Shown here one piece after another: positions 44,440 through 59,136 of a stretch of DNA of 64,000 nt. This stretch comes from Streptomyces sp. NBS 14/10 (lineage in GTDB: Bacteria > Actinomycetota > Actinomycetes > Streptomycetales > Streptomycetaceae). The notes beneath the pieces are model-generated. The model saw only the letters and a list, made by a program, of their open reading frames with translations. It had not been told where the DNA came from and searched no databases. Each line of letters begins with the position of its first letter. The stretch's first letter is position 1. A program made the position numbers and the translations under genes. Where the stretch lies: the NCBI RefSeq assembly GCF_002224125.1, contig NZ_NCSM01000010.1, positions 124,001 to 188,000 of the forward strand. The letters are read 5' to 3'.

Positions 44440-46329
44440 GTGGCTGACGTACCCGCCGATCTTGCCGCAGTGTGGCCACGTGTGCTCGAGCGGCTGCTCG
44501 GAGAGGGCGCTGGCCAGGGCGGACAAGGCGTCGAGGCCAAGGACGAACATTGGATCAAGCGGTGCCAGCCGCTCGCCCTCGTCGCCGATACCGCGCTGCT
44601 GGCCGTGCCCAATGAATTCGCCAAGGGCGTGCTGGAGGGCCGGCTGGCCCCGATCGTCAGCGAAACGCTCAGCCGCGAGTGCGGCCGCCCGATCCGGATC
44701 GCGATCACCGTCGACGACTCCGCCGGCGAGCCGATGGTCCCGCAGCAGCCACAGCGCGACACCTACGAAAGTCGCGACACCCGCGAGAGTCGTGACTCTT
44801 ACGAGAATCGTGACTCGTATGAGAGTCGCGACGCCTACGAGGGCTACGACAACCGCGACAGCTATGGCAGCCGGGACGGATACGGCCGTCCGGCGGGCGA
44901 TGAGCTGCCGGCGGCCCGCCCCGCCTACCCCGGCTATGACCAGCACCGGCCCGAGCCCGGCGGCTGGCCGCGGCCTCGCGACGACTACGGCTGGCAGCAG
45001 CCCCGGCTCGGCGGCTTCCCCGAGGGCGACCCGTACGCCACCCAGCGTCCCCAGCCCGGCTATGACCAGCAGCTCTACGATCAGCAGCCGCACCCGGACT
45101 ACCGGGGCGCGGGCGCGGAGCGGCCTGGCCCGGGTTCCGGCCCGGGGCCCGATCGGTCGCCCTACGAGCAGCCGCGCCGGGAGCTCCCCGACCCGCTGGA
45201 TCGTTCCCGCGGCGGCCCGCCCGTGCTGCCCTCGCAGACCGGTGCCCCCGGCCCGCTCGCCGCACAGCCGGCTCCGGCGCCCGGCCCCGGTGAGCCGACC
45301 GCGCGCCTGAACCCGAAGTACCTCTTCGACACCTTCGTCATCGGCGCGTCGAACCGCTTCGCGCACGCCGCGGCGGTCGCCGTCGCCGAGGCGCCCGCCA
45401 AGGCCTACAACCCCTTGTTCATCTACGGGGAGTCCGGGCTCGGCAAGACCCACCTGCTGCATGCGATCGGGCACTACGCGCGCAGCCTCTACCCGGGCAC
45501 GCGGGTGCGCTATGTGAGCTCCGAGGAGTTCACCAACGAGTTCATCAACTCCATCCGCGACGGCAAGGCGGACGCGTTCCGCAAGCGCTACCGCGATATG
45601 GACATCCTTCTGGTCGACGACATCCAGTTCCTCGCGAGCAAGGAGTCGACGCAGGAGGAGTTCTTCCACACCTTCAACACGCTCCACAACGCGAACAAGC
45701 AGATCGTGCTGTCCTCCGACCGGCCGCCCAAGCAACTGGTGACCCTGGAGGACCGGCTCCGCAACCGCTTCGAGTGGGGCCTGATCACCGATGTGCAGCC
45801 GCCGGAGCTGGAGACGCGGATCGCGATCCTGCGCAAGAAGGCGGTGCAGGAGCAGCTGAACGCGCCGCCGGAGGTGCTGGAGTTCATCGCGTCCCGTATC
45901 TCGCGCAATATCCGCGAGCTGGAGGGGGCGCTGATCCGGGTCACGGCCTTCGCCAGCCTGAACCGGCAGCCGGTGGACCTCGGCCTGACCGAGATCGTGC
46001 TGAAGGACCTGATCCCCGGCGGCGAGGACGCGTCCCCGGAGATCACCGCCACCGCGATCATGGCCGCGACCGCCGACTACTTCGGGCATACGGTCGACGA
46101 TCTGTGCGGCGCCTCGCGCAGCCGGGTGCTGGTCACCGCGCGGCAGATCGCGATGTATCTGTGCCGTGAGCTGACCGATCTGTCGCTGCCCAAGATCGGG
46201 GCGCAGTTCGGCGGCCGGGACCATACGACCGTCATGCACGCCGACCGCAAGATCCGGGCGCTGATGGCCGAGCGGCGCTCCATCTACAACCAGGTCACCG
46301 AGCTGACCAACCGCATCAAGAACGGCTGA
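44440..46329 (+). CDS. dnaA: Chromosomal replication initiator protein DnaA
   Basis: The 629-residue protein has domain I ([13 protein letters not shown] to about 90), a long Gly/Pro/Tyr-rich domain II of about 190 residues, an AAA+ domain with Walker [16 protein letters not shown] and Walker [12 protein letters not shown], and the DNA-binding domain IV with [51 protein letters not shown]. It opens oriC. Domain II contains imperfect six-residue repeats related to SYESRD at residues 108 to about 150, unlike most bacterial DnaA. The GTG start follows gagtgagagagc. Confidence 0.96.
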   Translation: MADVPADLAAVWPRVLERLLGEGAGQGGQGVEAKDEHWIKRCQPLALVADTALLAVPNEFAKGVLEGRLAPIVSETLSRECGRPIRIAITVDDSAGEPMVPQQPQRDTYESRDTRESRDSYENRDSYESRDAYEGYDNRDSYGSRDGYGRPAGDELPAARPAYPGYDQHRPEPGGWPRPRDDYGWQQPRLGGFPEGDPYATQRPQPGYDQQLYDQQPHPDYRGAGAERPGPGSGPGPDRSPYEQPRRELPDPLDRSRGGPPVLPSQTGAPGPLAAQPAPAPGPGEPTARLNPKYLFDTFVIGASNRFAHAAAVAVAEAPAKAYNPLFIYGESGLGKTHLLHAIGHYARSLYPGTRVRYVSSEEFTNEFINSIRDGKADAFRKRYRDMDILLVDDIQFLASKESTQEEFFHTFNTLHNANKQIVLSSDRPPKQLVTLEDRLRNRFEWGLITDVQPPELETRIAILRKKAVQEQLNAPPEVLEFIASRISRNIRELEGALIRVTAFASLNRQPVDLGLTEIVLKDLIPGGEDASPEITATAIMAATADYFGHTVDDLCGASRSRVLVTARQIAMYLCRELTDLSLPKIGAQFGGRDHTTVMHADRKIRALMAERRSIYNQVTELTNRIKNG

Positions 46330-47298
46330 CGCGGCACAGGGCGCGGCGCACGGCGCGGCTCTCGCGCCGGATGCCGCCCAGGGCGCTTGGGGAGGAACGA
46401 CTCCCGCAAGCGCCCTTCGTCGTTCCCGGGCCCGATCCCGGGCCCGATCCCGGGCCCGATTCGTCGCTCCGGAGCCGCCCCGGCCGGGCTCCGCTCCGCC
46501 CGCCGGCCGCTCCGGCCCGCCCGTCCGCGCCCCGGCATCGCCTCCGCGACGCGGACGGCCTGTTCGATTCCATGCCCTCGGAGGCCGCTTCTCCACAGGT
46601 CAGCGGCCAATCCACCATCCACACCCTGGGGATGTCCCGGCTATCCAGACTGTGTCCACAGGGGCGGCCGCCGACGGGCGATCGGAGGAGGTCAGGGGGG
46701 TGTGGAATTGTGACAATCAACAGTCCACAGACTGTGGACGACGGAGTTACCCACAGGGCCGTCTCCGCGTTGTCCACCGCCCGCCCACAGCCGAGGCCCC
46801 GTCACCCACAGCTTCTCCACACCCTCATCCACTGTTCGGCAAGGAAACGGGCGTGGTCACCGAGACGAGTGAAAGGCGTCACACCGACGAGCCGGGTTGG
46901 GCTGTGGGGAAGGTGGGTAAAACTGGGGACACAGCTGGGGAGAACCGGGGCTCGCCTGTGCATCGGGTGTGCAGAACTCGGCGGCATCCACAGCAGAGCC
47001 TGTTTGTCCACTGCCGTCGCCCACAGGCCCGGTGGATAAAAAACTGATGCTGACCTGCGAGAAGGCAGTTGTCCACGGTTTCCACAGGCCCTACTACTAC
47101 GACCACTTAGTTAGAGCGAGAAATTCGTTTCGAAGTGGGGCCTGTGCACAACCGGGCTCCGAGCCGCCCGACACCTCGGGCTCCGATTTGACCCCGAGCC
47201 GCACCGACTGTCGGCGGCGTACGTCAGACTGGTCTCCGGCGATTGCGCCGACGACGAAGGCCAGCAGGGCGAGCCAGCAACAGCAGGAGGCGGTTCCG
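46330..47298. other. oriC: oriC (dnaA-dnaN intergenic region with DnaA-box cluster)
   Basis: The 969-base region has no gene. DnaA-box matches with at most one change from ttgtccaca include 46589-46597, 46652-46660, 46733-46741 (-), 46770-46778, 46813-46821, 47004-47012, 47069-47077 and 47143-47151 (-). Weaker relatives lie at 46721-46729, 46747-46755, 47031-47039 (-) and 47078-47086. Both orientations occur. This is the typical Streptomyces oriC layout. No long AT-rich unwinding element is obvious; the least GC-rich part is near 47100-47130. The dnaN promoter must also lie here. Confidence 0.93.
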
Positions 47299-48429
47299 GT
47301 GAAGATCCGGGTGGAGCGCGATGTACTCGCGGAGGCAGTGGCCTGGGCGGCCCGCAGCCTTCCGGCCCGTCCGCCGGTACCCGTCCTCGCGGGGTTGCTG
47401 CTGAAGGCGGAAGAGAGCACCCTCAGCCTCTCCGGCTTCGACTACGAGGTCTCGGCCCGGGTGTCGGTGGAAGCCGATGTGGAGGACGACGGCACGGTCC
47501 TGGTCTCCGGCCGCCTCCTCGCCGACATCTGCCGTGCCCTCCCCAACCGCCCTGTGGAGATCTCCACTGACGGTGTGCGGGTGACCGTCGTCTGCGGCTC
47601 GTCGCGATTCACACTCCACACCCTGCCTGTGGAGGAGTACCCCGCCCTGCCCCAGATGCCGACGGCGACCGGCACCGTGCCCGGCGATGTCTTCGCCTCC
47701 GCCGCCGCCCAGGTGGCCATCGCGGCCGGCCGTGACGACACCCTGCCGGTGCTCACCGGTGTGCGGATCGAGATCGAGGGCGACACGGTCACGCTGGCCT
47801 CCACCGACCGCTACCGCTTCGCGGTCCGCGAGTTCCTGTGGAAGCCCGAGACGCCCGACATCTCCGCGGTCGCGCTGGTGCCCGCCAAGACGCTCCTGGA
47901 CACCGCCAAGTCGCTGACCAGCGGTGACACCGTGGCCCTCGCCCTGTCCGGCTCGGGCGCCGGGGAGGGCCTGATCGGCTTCGAGGGCGCCGGGCGCCGC
48001 ACCACGACCCGGCTGCTCGAAGGCGACCTCCCCAAGTACCGCACGCTCTTCCCGACCGAGTTCAACTCCGTCGCGGTGATCGAGACCGCTCCGTTCGTGG
48101 AGGCGGTCAAGCGCGTCGCCCTGGTCGCCGAGCGCAACACCCCGGTCCGGCTCACCTTCGAGCAGGGCGTGCTGATCCTGGAGGCCGGGTCGAGCGACGA
48201 CGCACAGGCTGTGGAGCGCGTCGACGCCCAGCTCGATGGCGACGACATCTCGATCGCCTTCAACCCGACCTTCCTGCTGGACGGGCTGAGCGCGATCGAT
48301 TCCCCGGTCGCCCAGCTGTCGTTCACCACCTCGACCAAGCCCGCTCTGCTCAGTGGCAAGCCGGCCATGGACGCCGAGGCGGACGAGGCGTACAAGTACC
48401 TGATCATGCCGGTGCGGCTCAGCGGATGA
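47299..48429 (+). CDS. dnaN: DNA polymerase III sliding clamp (beta subunit)
   Basis: The 376-residue protein, MKIRVERDVLAEAVAWAARS at its start with GTG as initiator, has three clamp domains with EYPALPQMPTATGTVPGDVF and VLTGVRIEIEGDTVTLASTDRYRFAVREF. It ends YKYLIMPVRLSG, the usual M-P-x-R-L clamp terminus. It encircles DNA and tethers polymerase. The GTG at 47299 follows ggagg at a good spacing; upstream frame lies in oriC. Confidence 0.96.
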   Translation: MKIRVERDVLAEAVAWAARSLPARPPVPVLAGLLLKAEESTLSLSGFDYEVSARVSVEADVEDDGTVLVSGRLLADICRALPNRPVEISTDGVRVTVVCGSSRFTLHTLPVEEYPALPQMPTATGTVPGDVFASAAAQVAIAAGRDDTLPVLTGVRIEIEGDTVTLASTDRYRFAVREFLWKPETPDISAVALVPAKTLLDTAKSLTSGDTVALALSGSGAGEGLIGFEGAGRRTTTRLLEGDLPKYRTLFPTEFNSVAVIETAPFVEAVKRVALVAERNTPVRLTFEQGVLILEAGSSDDAQAVERVDAQLDGDDISIAFNPTFLLDGLSAIDSPVAQLSFTTSTKPALLSGKPAMDAEADEAYKYLIMPVRLSG

Positions 48430-48519
48430 GCGGGTGTGGCCCACAGTTGAGCGACAACCCCTGGGCGTAGGCTCGGACTCAGGTGCGAAACGCAATGACT
48501 ACGGCATAAAGGATCACTG

Positions 48520-49398
48520 ATGGAGCTCGGTCTCGTCGGTCTCGGCAAGATGGGCGGCAATATGCGCGAGCGCATTCGCCGCGCAGGTCACACCGTCATC
48601 GGGTACGACCGGAACCCGGACCTCGCCGACGTCCACAGCCTCGGCGACCTTGTGGACAAGCTCAAGGGACCGCGGGTGGTGTGGATCATGGTGCCGGCCG
48701 GTATCGCGACCCAGACCACCATCGAGGAGCTGGCCGAGGTGCTGTCGCCGGGCGACATCGTGGTCGACGGTGGCAACTCCCGCTGGACCGACGACGAGCG
48801 GCACGCCGAGCAGCTGAACGCCAAGGGCATCGGCTTTGTCGACTGCGGCGTCTCCGGCGGCGTCTGGGGCCTGGAGAACGGCTATGCGCTGATGTACGGC
48901 GGCGCGGCCGAGCATGTGGCGCGGGTCCAGCCGATCTTTGATGCGCTCAAGCCCGAGGGCGACTTCGGGGCGGTCCACGCCGGGCGCGTCGGTGCCGGCC
49001 ATTTCGCGAAGATGGTCCACAACGGCATCGAGTACGCGATGATGCAGGCCTACGCCGAGGGCTGGGAGCTGCTGGAGGCCGTGGATTCGGTCACCGACGT
49101 CCGCGAGGTCTTCCGCTCCTGGCGCGAGGGCACCGTCATCCGCTCCTGGCTGCTGGACCTCGCGGTCAACGCCCTGGACGACGACGAGCACCTGGAGAAG
49201 CTGCGGGGCTACGCGGAGGACTCCGGCGAGGGCCGCTGGACCGTCGAGGCGGCCATCGACAACGCCGTGCCGCTGCCCGCCATCACGGCCTCGCTCTTCG
49301 CCCGGTTCGCGTCCCGCCAGGACGACTCCCCGCAGATGAAGATGATCGCCGCACTGCGCAACCAGTTCGGCGGCCACGCGGTCGAGAACAAGAAGTAA
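48520..49398 (+). CDS. gnd: 6-phosphogluconate dehydrogenase (decarboxylating, short form)
   Basis: The 292-residue protein has the NAD(P) motif [30 protein letters not shown], the substrate block [22 protein letters not shown] and the catalytic Lys region [25 protein letters not shown]. It is the short, actinobacterial-type enzyme, about 180 residues shorter than the E. coli form. It makes ribulose-5-phosphate and NAD(P)H. aaagga lies upstream of the ATG. Its place between dnaN and recF is conserved in streptomycetes and some mycobacteria. Confidence 0.94.
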   Translation: MELGLVGLGKMGGNMRERIRRAGHTVIGYDRNPDLADVHSLGDLVDKLKGPRVVWIMVPAGIATQTTIEELAEVLSPGDIVVDGGNSRWTDDERHAEQLNAKGIGFVDCGVSGGVWGLENGYALMYGGAAEHVARVQPIFDALKPEGDFGAVHAGRVGAGHFAKMVHNGIEYAMMQAYAEGWELLEAVDSVTDVREVFRSWREGTVIRSWLLDLAVNALDDDEHLEKLRGYAEDSGEGRWTVEAAIDNAVPLPAITASLFARFASRQDDSPQMKMIAALRNQFGGHAVENKK

Positions 49399-49442
49399 CC
49401 AGCCCCCGTAAGGGAGCCGCCGGGGGAGGTCGGCGCGCCACC

Positions 49443-50675
49443 ATGCATGTAACGCATCTGTCGCTCGCCGACTTCCGCTCATACGCCCGGGCCGAGGTCG
49501 CTCTCGGTCCGGGCGTCACGGCTTTTGTGGGCCCCAACGGTCAGGGGAAGACCAACCTCGTCGAGGCCGTCGGCTATGTGGCCACGCTCGGCAGCCATCG
49601 CGTCTCCGCCGACGCTCCGCTGGTGCGGATGGGCGCGGACCGGGCGATCGTGCGGGCCGCGATCGTCGAGGGCGACCGGCAGCAGCTGGTCGAGCTGGAG
49701 CTGAACCCCGGTAAGGCCAACCGCGCCAGAATCAATAGATCCTCGCAGGTCAGACCGCGTGATGTGCTTGGCATCCTGCGCACGGTGCTGTTCGCGCCCG
49801 AGGACCTGGCCCTGGTCAAGGGAGATCCCGGGGAGCGCCGGCGCTTCCTGGACGAGCTGGTCACCGCGCGCTCACCGCGTATGGCCGGGGTCCGCGCCGA
49901 CTACGAGCGGGTACTCAAGCAGCGCAACACCCTGCTCAAGACCGCCGCGTTGGCCCGGCGCCACGGCGGCGGCCGCGGTTCCGGGGGCGACGGGGCGCTG
50001 TCCACTCTCGACGTATGGGACCAGCATCTGGCGCGCGCCGGTGCGGAATTGCTCGCCCAGCGCCTCGATCTGATCGCCGCGCTGCAGCCGCTGACCGACA
50101 AGGCGTATGAGCAACTGGCGCCGGGCGGCGGCCCGATCGGTTTTGACTACCGCAGCTCCATGGGCGACGGCCTGGCGGCCGCGAGCACCCGCGAGGAGCT
50201 GTACGAGCAGCTTTCGGCCGCGCTCACCGCCGCCCGTAAGCAGGAGATCGAGCGCGGGGTGACGCTGGTCGGCCCGCACCGCGACGATCTGATCCTGCGA
50301 CTCGGGGAGCTTCCGGCGAAGGGCTATGCGAGCCATGGCGAGTCCTGGTCGTATGCGCTGGCCCTCCGCCTGGCCTCGTACGACCTGCTGCGCGCGGACA
50401 TCTCATGGGCGCCGGGTGGAGCTTCCGCCGAGGCAGCCGAGGCAGCCGAGGCCGGCGGGGGCGGTGAGGCCGGGGCGGTCCGGCGGGCGGGCGAGCCCGT
50501 GCTGGTGCTGGACGACGTCTTCGCGGAGCTCGACGAGCGGCGCCGGGAACGGTTGGCCGAGCTGGTCGCGCCCGGCGAGCAGGTGCTGGTGACGGCGGCC
50601 GTGGAGGACGACGTCCCCGGGGTGCTGGCGGGCGCCCGCTTCGCGGTGTCCGAAGGGGAGGTGCGGCCCCTGTGA
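49443..50675 (+). CDS. recF: DNA replication and repair protein RecF
   Basis: The 410-residue protein has an SMC-like ATPase with Walker [17 protein letters not shown], the signature region [38 protein letters not shown], and Walker [21 protein letters not shown]. It loads RecA at gaps. A Gly/Ala/Glu-rich insertion (about residues 325-345) sits just before Walker B. It overlaps the next gene by four bases. Confidence 0.95.
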   Translation: MHVTHLSLADFRSYARAEVALGPGVTAFVGPNGQGKTNLVEAVGYVATLGSHRVSADAPLVRMGADRAIVRAAIVEGDRQQLVELELNPGKANRARINRSSQVRPRDVLGILRTVLFAPEDLALVKGDPGERRRFLDELVTARSPRMAGVRADYERVLKQRNTLLKTAALARRHGGGRGSGGDGALSTLDVWDQHLARAGAELLAQRLDLIAALQPLTDKAYEQLAPGGGPIGFDYRSSMGDGLAAASTREELYEQLSAALTAARKQEIERGVTLVGPHRDDLILRLGELPAKGYASHGESWSYALALRLASYDLLRADISWAPGGASAEAAEAAEAGGGGEAGAVRRAGEPVLVLDDVFAELDERRRERLAELVAPGEQVLVTAAVEDDVPGVLAGARFAVSEGEVRPL

Positions 50676-51205
50676 CCGAGCAGCCCGCACAGCCGCCCAC
50701 CCCCCCGGAGCCCTCGGGGGTCGACCTGGCGCGGGTGGCGCTGCGCGCCGCCAAGGAGCAGGCGCGCGCCCGTGGTGCGGCGGCGCAGCAGAAGAAGCAG
50801 GCGCGCCGAGGGGGCTTGCGCTCCGGCGCGCGCGCCGATGGGCGCGATCCGCTGCCGCTCGGTGCCGCGATCAACCGGCTGATCACCGAGCGGGGCTGGG
50901 AGGCCCCGGCCGCGGTGGGCGGGGTGATGGGCCGCTGGCCCCAGATGGTGGGGCCGGAGGTGGCGCAGCACTGCGAGCCGCAGCGGTACGACGAGGAGGC
51001 TCGGGTGCTGACGGTGCGGTGCGACTCGACGGCGTGGGCGACCCAGCTGCGGCTGCTGGCCCCGCAGCTGGTGGCCCGGCTCAACGCGGACCTCGGTCAG
51101 GGCACGGTCAAGCTGATCAAGGTCTTGGGCCCGGGCGGCCCGGCCCGCCGTTATGGATCGCTGCGCGCCCCCGGCTCCACGGGCCCAGGCGACACCTACG
51201 GCTGA
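50672..51205 (+). CDS. DciA-like protein (DUF721)
   Basis: The 177-residue protein has a DUF721 core: [77 protein letters not shown]. DciA proteins help load the replicative helicase in bacteria that lack DnaC or DnaI. The N-terminus is Ala/Arg/Gln-rich. The GTG start overlaps the recF stop (gtga), so they are coupled. Residues after about 155 are variable. Confidence 0.88.
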   Translation: MTEQPAQPPTPPEPSGVDLARVALRAAKEQARARGAAAQQKKQARRGGLRSGARADGRDPLPLGAAINRLITERGWEAPAAVGGVMGRWPQMVGPEVAQHCEPQRYDEEARVLTVRCDSTAWATQLRLLAPQLVARLNADLGQGTVKLIKVLGPGGPARRYGSLRAPGSTGPGDTYG

Positions 51206-53572
<2,367 letters not shown>

Positions 53573-53617
53573 GTCGGCCCCGAGCAGCCGCAGACGACAG
53601 AAGGACTTTGACCAGCA

Positions 53618-56227
<2,610 letters not shown>

Positions 56228-56230
56228 GTC

Positions 56231-56974
56231 GTGAGTGGAGCCACGGGTCCCGCGGCGGGCGGCGGCGCAATGGATACCGGCCATGGGCCGGTGCCGGGCG
56301 CCGCACCTGCCGGGAGCGGATCACCCGCTTCGGCAGGCGCCCGTGGCCCCTCCACCGACTCCCATGGGGGTACCGTGACGGACATCAGGCAGCCGCAGCC
56401 GCCGTACGAGGGCTATTCGGGCAGCCCGCTGCCCGGTGAGCGGCCGGGCCAGCCGCAGCCCGCGCAGCCGTACCACCCGCCGCAGGCGTATGCCCCGCCG
56501 AGCACCCCGCCGAGCACCGGCGGGGCCGCCAGGAGCGCCTCGGGGCACCAGCAGACCGCGGTGCGCCGCCCGCGCACCGAGTCGGGTGCCCGCCCGGCCC
56601 CGCGTACGCGCAAGGCGCGGCTGCGGGTCGCCAGGGCGGACCCGTGGTCGGTGATGAAGGTCAGCTTCCTGCTCGCGATCGCGCTGGGCATCTGCACCGT
56701 GGTCGCCGCGGCGGTGCTGTGGATGGTCATGGACGGGATGGGCGTCTTCAGCGCCGTGGGCGGGACGATCAGCGAGGCCACGGAGTCGAAGAAGGGCACC
56801 GGCTTCGACCTGGAGTCCTTCCTGTCGCTGCCGCGGGTGCTGGCCTTCACCGGGGTCATCGCAGCGATCAATGTGGTGCTGGCCACGGCGCTGGCCACCC
56901 TGGGGGCCTTCATCTACAACCTGTCGGCGGGCTTCGTCGGCGGTGTGGAGCTCACGCTGGCCGAGGACGAGTAG
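56231..56974 (+). CDS. DUF3566 membrane protein downstream of gyrA
   Basis: The 247-residue protein has a Pro/Gly-rich leader of about 135 residues and a DUF3566 core: VARADPWSVMKVSFLLAIALG, a second helix near 210-235 and GAFIYNLSAGFVGGVELTLAED at the end. Two transmembrane helices flank a short loop. In mycobacteria the equivalent (Rv0007/CwsA-like position) sits between gyrA and ileT, and is linked to cell-shape and wall proteins. It starts with GTG only 3 bases after the gyrA stop, so it is probably translationally coupled. Confidence 0.85.
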   Translation: MSGATGPAAGGGAMDTGHGPVPGAAPAGSGSPASAGARGPSTDSHGGTVTDIRQPQPPYEGYSGSPLPGERPGQPQPAQPYHPPQAYAPPSTPPSTGGAARSASGHQQTAVRRPRTESGARPAPRTRKARLRVARADPWSVMKVSFLLAIALGICTVVAAAVLWMVMDGMGVFSAVGGTISEATESKKGTGFDLESFLSLPRVLAFTGVIAAINVVLATALATLGAFIYNLSAGFVGGVELTLAEDE

Positions 56975-57035
56975 CGGCCGCCTGTAACCGATTTTGGGAC
57001 AGGGCTGGTCGTGCGCTAATCTTTCGGTGCAGCGC

Positions 57036-57109
57036 GGGGCTATAGCTCAGACGGTTAGAGCGCTTCCCTGATAAGGAAGAGGCCACAGGTTCAAGTCCTG
57101 TTAGCCCCA
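57036..57109 (+). tRNA. tRNA-Ile (GAU)
   Basis: A 74-base cloverleaf: acceptor GGGGCTA (57036-57042) pairs with TAGCCCC (57102-57108), discriminator A at 57109. The anticodon stem CTTCC/GGAAG flanks loop CTGATAA with anticodon GAT at 57070-57072. The T arm has GTTCAAG. The 3' CCA is not fully encoded (genomic acc then g), so CCA is added after transcription. Confidence 0.97.
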
Positions 57110-57117
57110 CCGGTGCG

Positions 57118-57156
57118 ATCAGCCCGGACGGAGATCTTCTCTTCGTCCGGGCTGAT
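57118..57156 (+). terminator. Terminator after tRNA-Ile
   Basis: The arms atcagcccggacg (57118-57130) and cgtccgggctgat (57144-57156) are perfectly complementary and lie 8 bases after the tRNA. Confidence 0.88.
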
Positions 57157-57294
57157 TCCGTAACGGCGTCCGGGCAGTTGATGAACGGCTGTCGGCCGGT
57201 CAATGCCGGGCATAGGTCACCGAACGGTATCGGCCGGTGTGTATCATCGGGCGCCAGAGGTCCCCTACGTCAAGGAAAGAGACGAGGTAGCGCG

Positions 57295-57429
57295 GTGAAG
57301 AAGCTTCTCCTGGTCGCACTGGCCGCCATCGGCGGGCTCCTCGTGTACCGCCAGATCCAGGCGGATCGCGCCGAGCAGGATCTGTGGACGGAGGCGACCG
57401 ACTCCGTGCCCGCAGGTTCGGGTGTGTGA
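57295..57429 (+). CDS. DLW-39 family small peptide
   Basis: The 44-residue peptide reads MKKLLLVALAAIGGLLVYRQ with a GTG start, followed by a hydrophilic tail with QDLWTEATDSVPAGSG. It has a single N-terminal membrane helix and the DLW motif that names this actinobacterial family, usually found near gyrA and tRNA genes. Function is unknown. gacgagg lies upstream, and a strong hairpin follows 15 bases after the stop. Confidence 0.8.
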   Translation: MKKLLLVALAAIGGLLVYRQIQADRAEQDLWTEATDSVPAGSGV

Positions 57430-57444
57430 GACCAACAACTCTGT

Positions 57445-57480
57445 ACAGGGCCCCGACCGCTGGAGCGGTCGGGGCCCTGT
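57445..57480 (+). terminator. Terminator after the DLW-39 gene
   Basis: Perfect 16-base arms, acagggccccgaccgc (57445-57460) and gcggtcggggccctgt (57465-57480), enclose a 4-base loop. Confidence 0.92.
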
Positions 57481-57609
57481 CGGCTTTACTGGCGGCTGTC
57501 GCGGGACTCCTCGCGGCAACCGTCTTCTTTGTTCACTCTTGCAAATGAAATGCTTGCATAAGCAAAGTTGAACGGGCTGTGCGGCCGGTACGACGAGGAG
57601 TGACCCGCG

Positions 57610-59001
57610 ATGGATGACCGCAGCAAGGTCAGGACCGGCCTCGCCGCGGTGGCCGCGCTGTGCGCGGTGGCCACGGCGCCAGGACCGGCCGGCCAGGCCT
57701 GGGCCGCACCCGCGGACGGGGCCGCCGGGGCGAGGCCGTACCGGACCGAGGGGACCTTGATCCACGGCACCGACGCCGCCGAGAGCGCCCCGCTGCTCAA
57801 GCCGGGGCTCGGCTACGTCGACGGCATCGCGGCGGGCCAGAAGCGGTACTACAGCGTCCGGCTGGACACCACGTCCGGCGCGTATGTCTCGGCGGTCGCG
57901 GCGCCCCGGCCGGGGGCGGGCGTCGTCTCGTACCAGGACCGGGTCAAGGTGACGCTGGAGAGCCCCGACGGCACCACCTGCGACAACTCCGACCGGAAGA
58001 TCGAGGCGAACGGCGTGGCCTATCCGCTCGCCGACTACGCGGCACGCCAGGCCGCGTCGGGCTCGGTGGCCTCCTGCCGGAAGGCGGGCCGGTACGTCGT
58101 CACCGTGGAGCGCGGAGCCGGCTCCCAGGACCCCGACAGCTGGCCGCTGGAGCTCAGGCTGATGGTGGAGCCGCCGGTGAAGGGCGGGGACACCGGGCAG
58201 GCACCGGAGGGCAGTTGGCGCGCCACCCCGCCCGAGCTGCCCGAGGGCAAGGCGCGGTGGCGGCCGGGCGGCACGGGGTTCAACGACGCGCGCCCGCTGT
58301 CCACAGGGGTGTGGGCGGATCAGATCAGGCCGGGCGAGACCCACTTCTACCGGGTGCCGATCGACTGGGGACAGCGGCTCGACGCCACCGCCGAACTGCC
58401 CGCCGCGAAGACCGGAGAGACGGCCGGGGTCAACGACGCGCTGGGGCTTCGGGTCTTCAACCCGGCGCGCGGCCTGACGAAGAAGGGCTCCTTCGAGGCC
58501 TACGAGGGCCAGAAGGCGCAGGTGGAGGCGGACACGGTCCCCGTGGCGTACGGCAACCGCTCGGCGCGGGCCGACTACTCCGTGCGCAAGATGAGCTTCG
58601 CCGGGTGGTACTACCTGGCGGTCACGGTGAATCCGGACGTCACGCGGTTCTTCAAGGACACGGTGCCGCTCACCCTGCGGGTGCGGATCTCGGGCACCGC
58701 GAAGGCCGGGCCGACGTACGACGGGGACGCGGTCCGGGCGGGCTTCGGCCTCACGGACGCCGACCGGCGGGGGGCCGCCCAGGGGCCGGCGACCGGGGAC
58801 GACGCCGGGGCCGCGGTGGCCGACGACACGGACAAGGGCCCGCTGCGGCTGGTGGGCTATGTGAGCTACGCCGTCGGCGCGCTGCTGCTGCTCGGGCTCG
58901 GGGGGTGGACGCTGGCGGCCCGGCGCCGGGCCCCGGCCGCCGCGGCCCCGGCATCCGGGCCGGGCAGGCACCGGCGGTACGGGCCGCCGCCCGCCTGGTA
59001 G
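57610..59001 (+). CDS. Secreted, C-terminally membrane-anchored protein of unknown function
   Basis: The 463-residue protein has a signal peptide (VRTGLAAVAALCAVATAPGPAGQAWA) and a roughly 380-residue extracellular region with two beta-sandwich-like parts (YVDGIAAGQKRYYSVRLDTTSGAYVSAV and WADQIRPGETHFYRVPIDWGQRLDATAEL). A single helix near 415-437 (VGYVSYAVGALLLLGLGGW) and a short basic tail follow. The repeated x-G-x-x-x-Y-Y/F-x-V pattern suggests duplicated carbohydrate- or peptide-binding folds. I do not recognise a named family. AT-rich repeats lie upstream at about 57528-57573. Confidence 0.75.
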   Translation: MDDRSKVRTGLAAVAALCAVATAPGPAGQAWAAPADGAAGARPYRTEGTLIHGTDAAESAPLLKPGLGYVDGIAAGQKRYYSVRLDTTSGAYVSAVAAPRPGAGVVSYQDRVKVTLESPDGTTCDNSDRKIEANGVAYPLADYAARQAASGSVASCRKAGRYVVTVERGAGSQDPDSWPLELRLMVEPPVKGGDTGQAPEGSWRATPPELPEGKARWRPGGTGFNDARPLSTGVWADQIRPGETHFYRVPIDWGQRLDATAELPAAKTGETAGVNDALGLRVFNPARGLTKKGSFEAYEGQKAQVEADTVPVAYGNRSARADYSVRKMSFAGWYYLAVTVNPDVTRFFKDTVPLTLRVRISGTAKAGPTYDGDAVRAGFGLTDADRRGAAQGPATGDDAGAAVADDTDKGPLRLVGYVSYAVGALLLLGLGGWTLAARRRAPAAAAPASGPGRHRRYGPPPAW

Positions 59002-59068
59002 GCGGCGTTGGCGCGGTGGGCGGCGGCTGCTTGGGGCGGGTGGCGGCGGCTTGGCGGACGGCTCCCGC

Positions 59069-59116
59069 CTGGTGGGTGGCGGCCGTCTGGTGGGTGGCGC
59101 CTGACTGGTGGGTGGC
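59069..59116. repeat. 18-bp tandem repeat, three copies
   Basis: ctggtgggtggc recurs at 59069-59080, 59087-59098 and 59105-59116, each 18 bases apart, in the gap between two convergent genes. It may reflect slippage; no function is assigned. Confidence 0.6.
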
Positions 59117-59136
59117 CACGGCCTGTGGCCGTCGGG

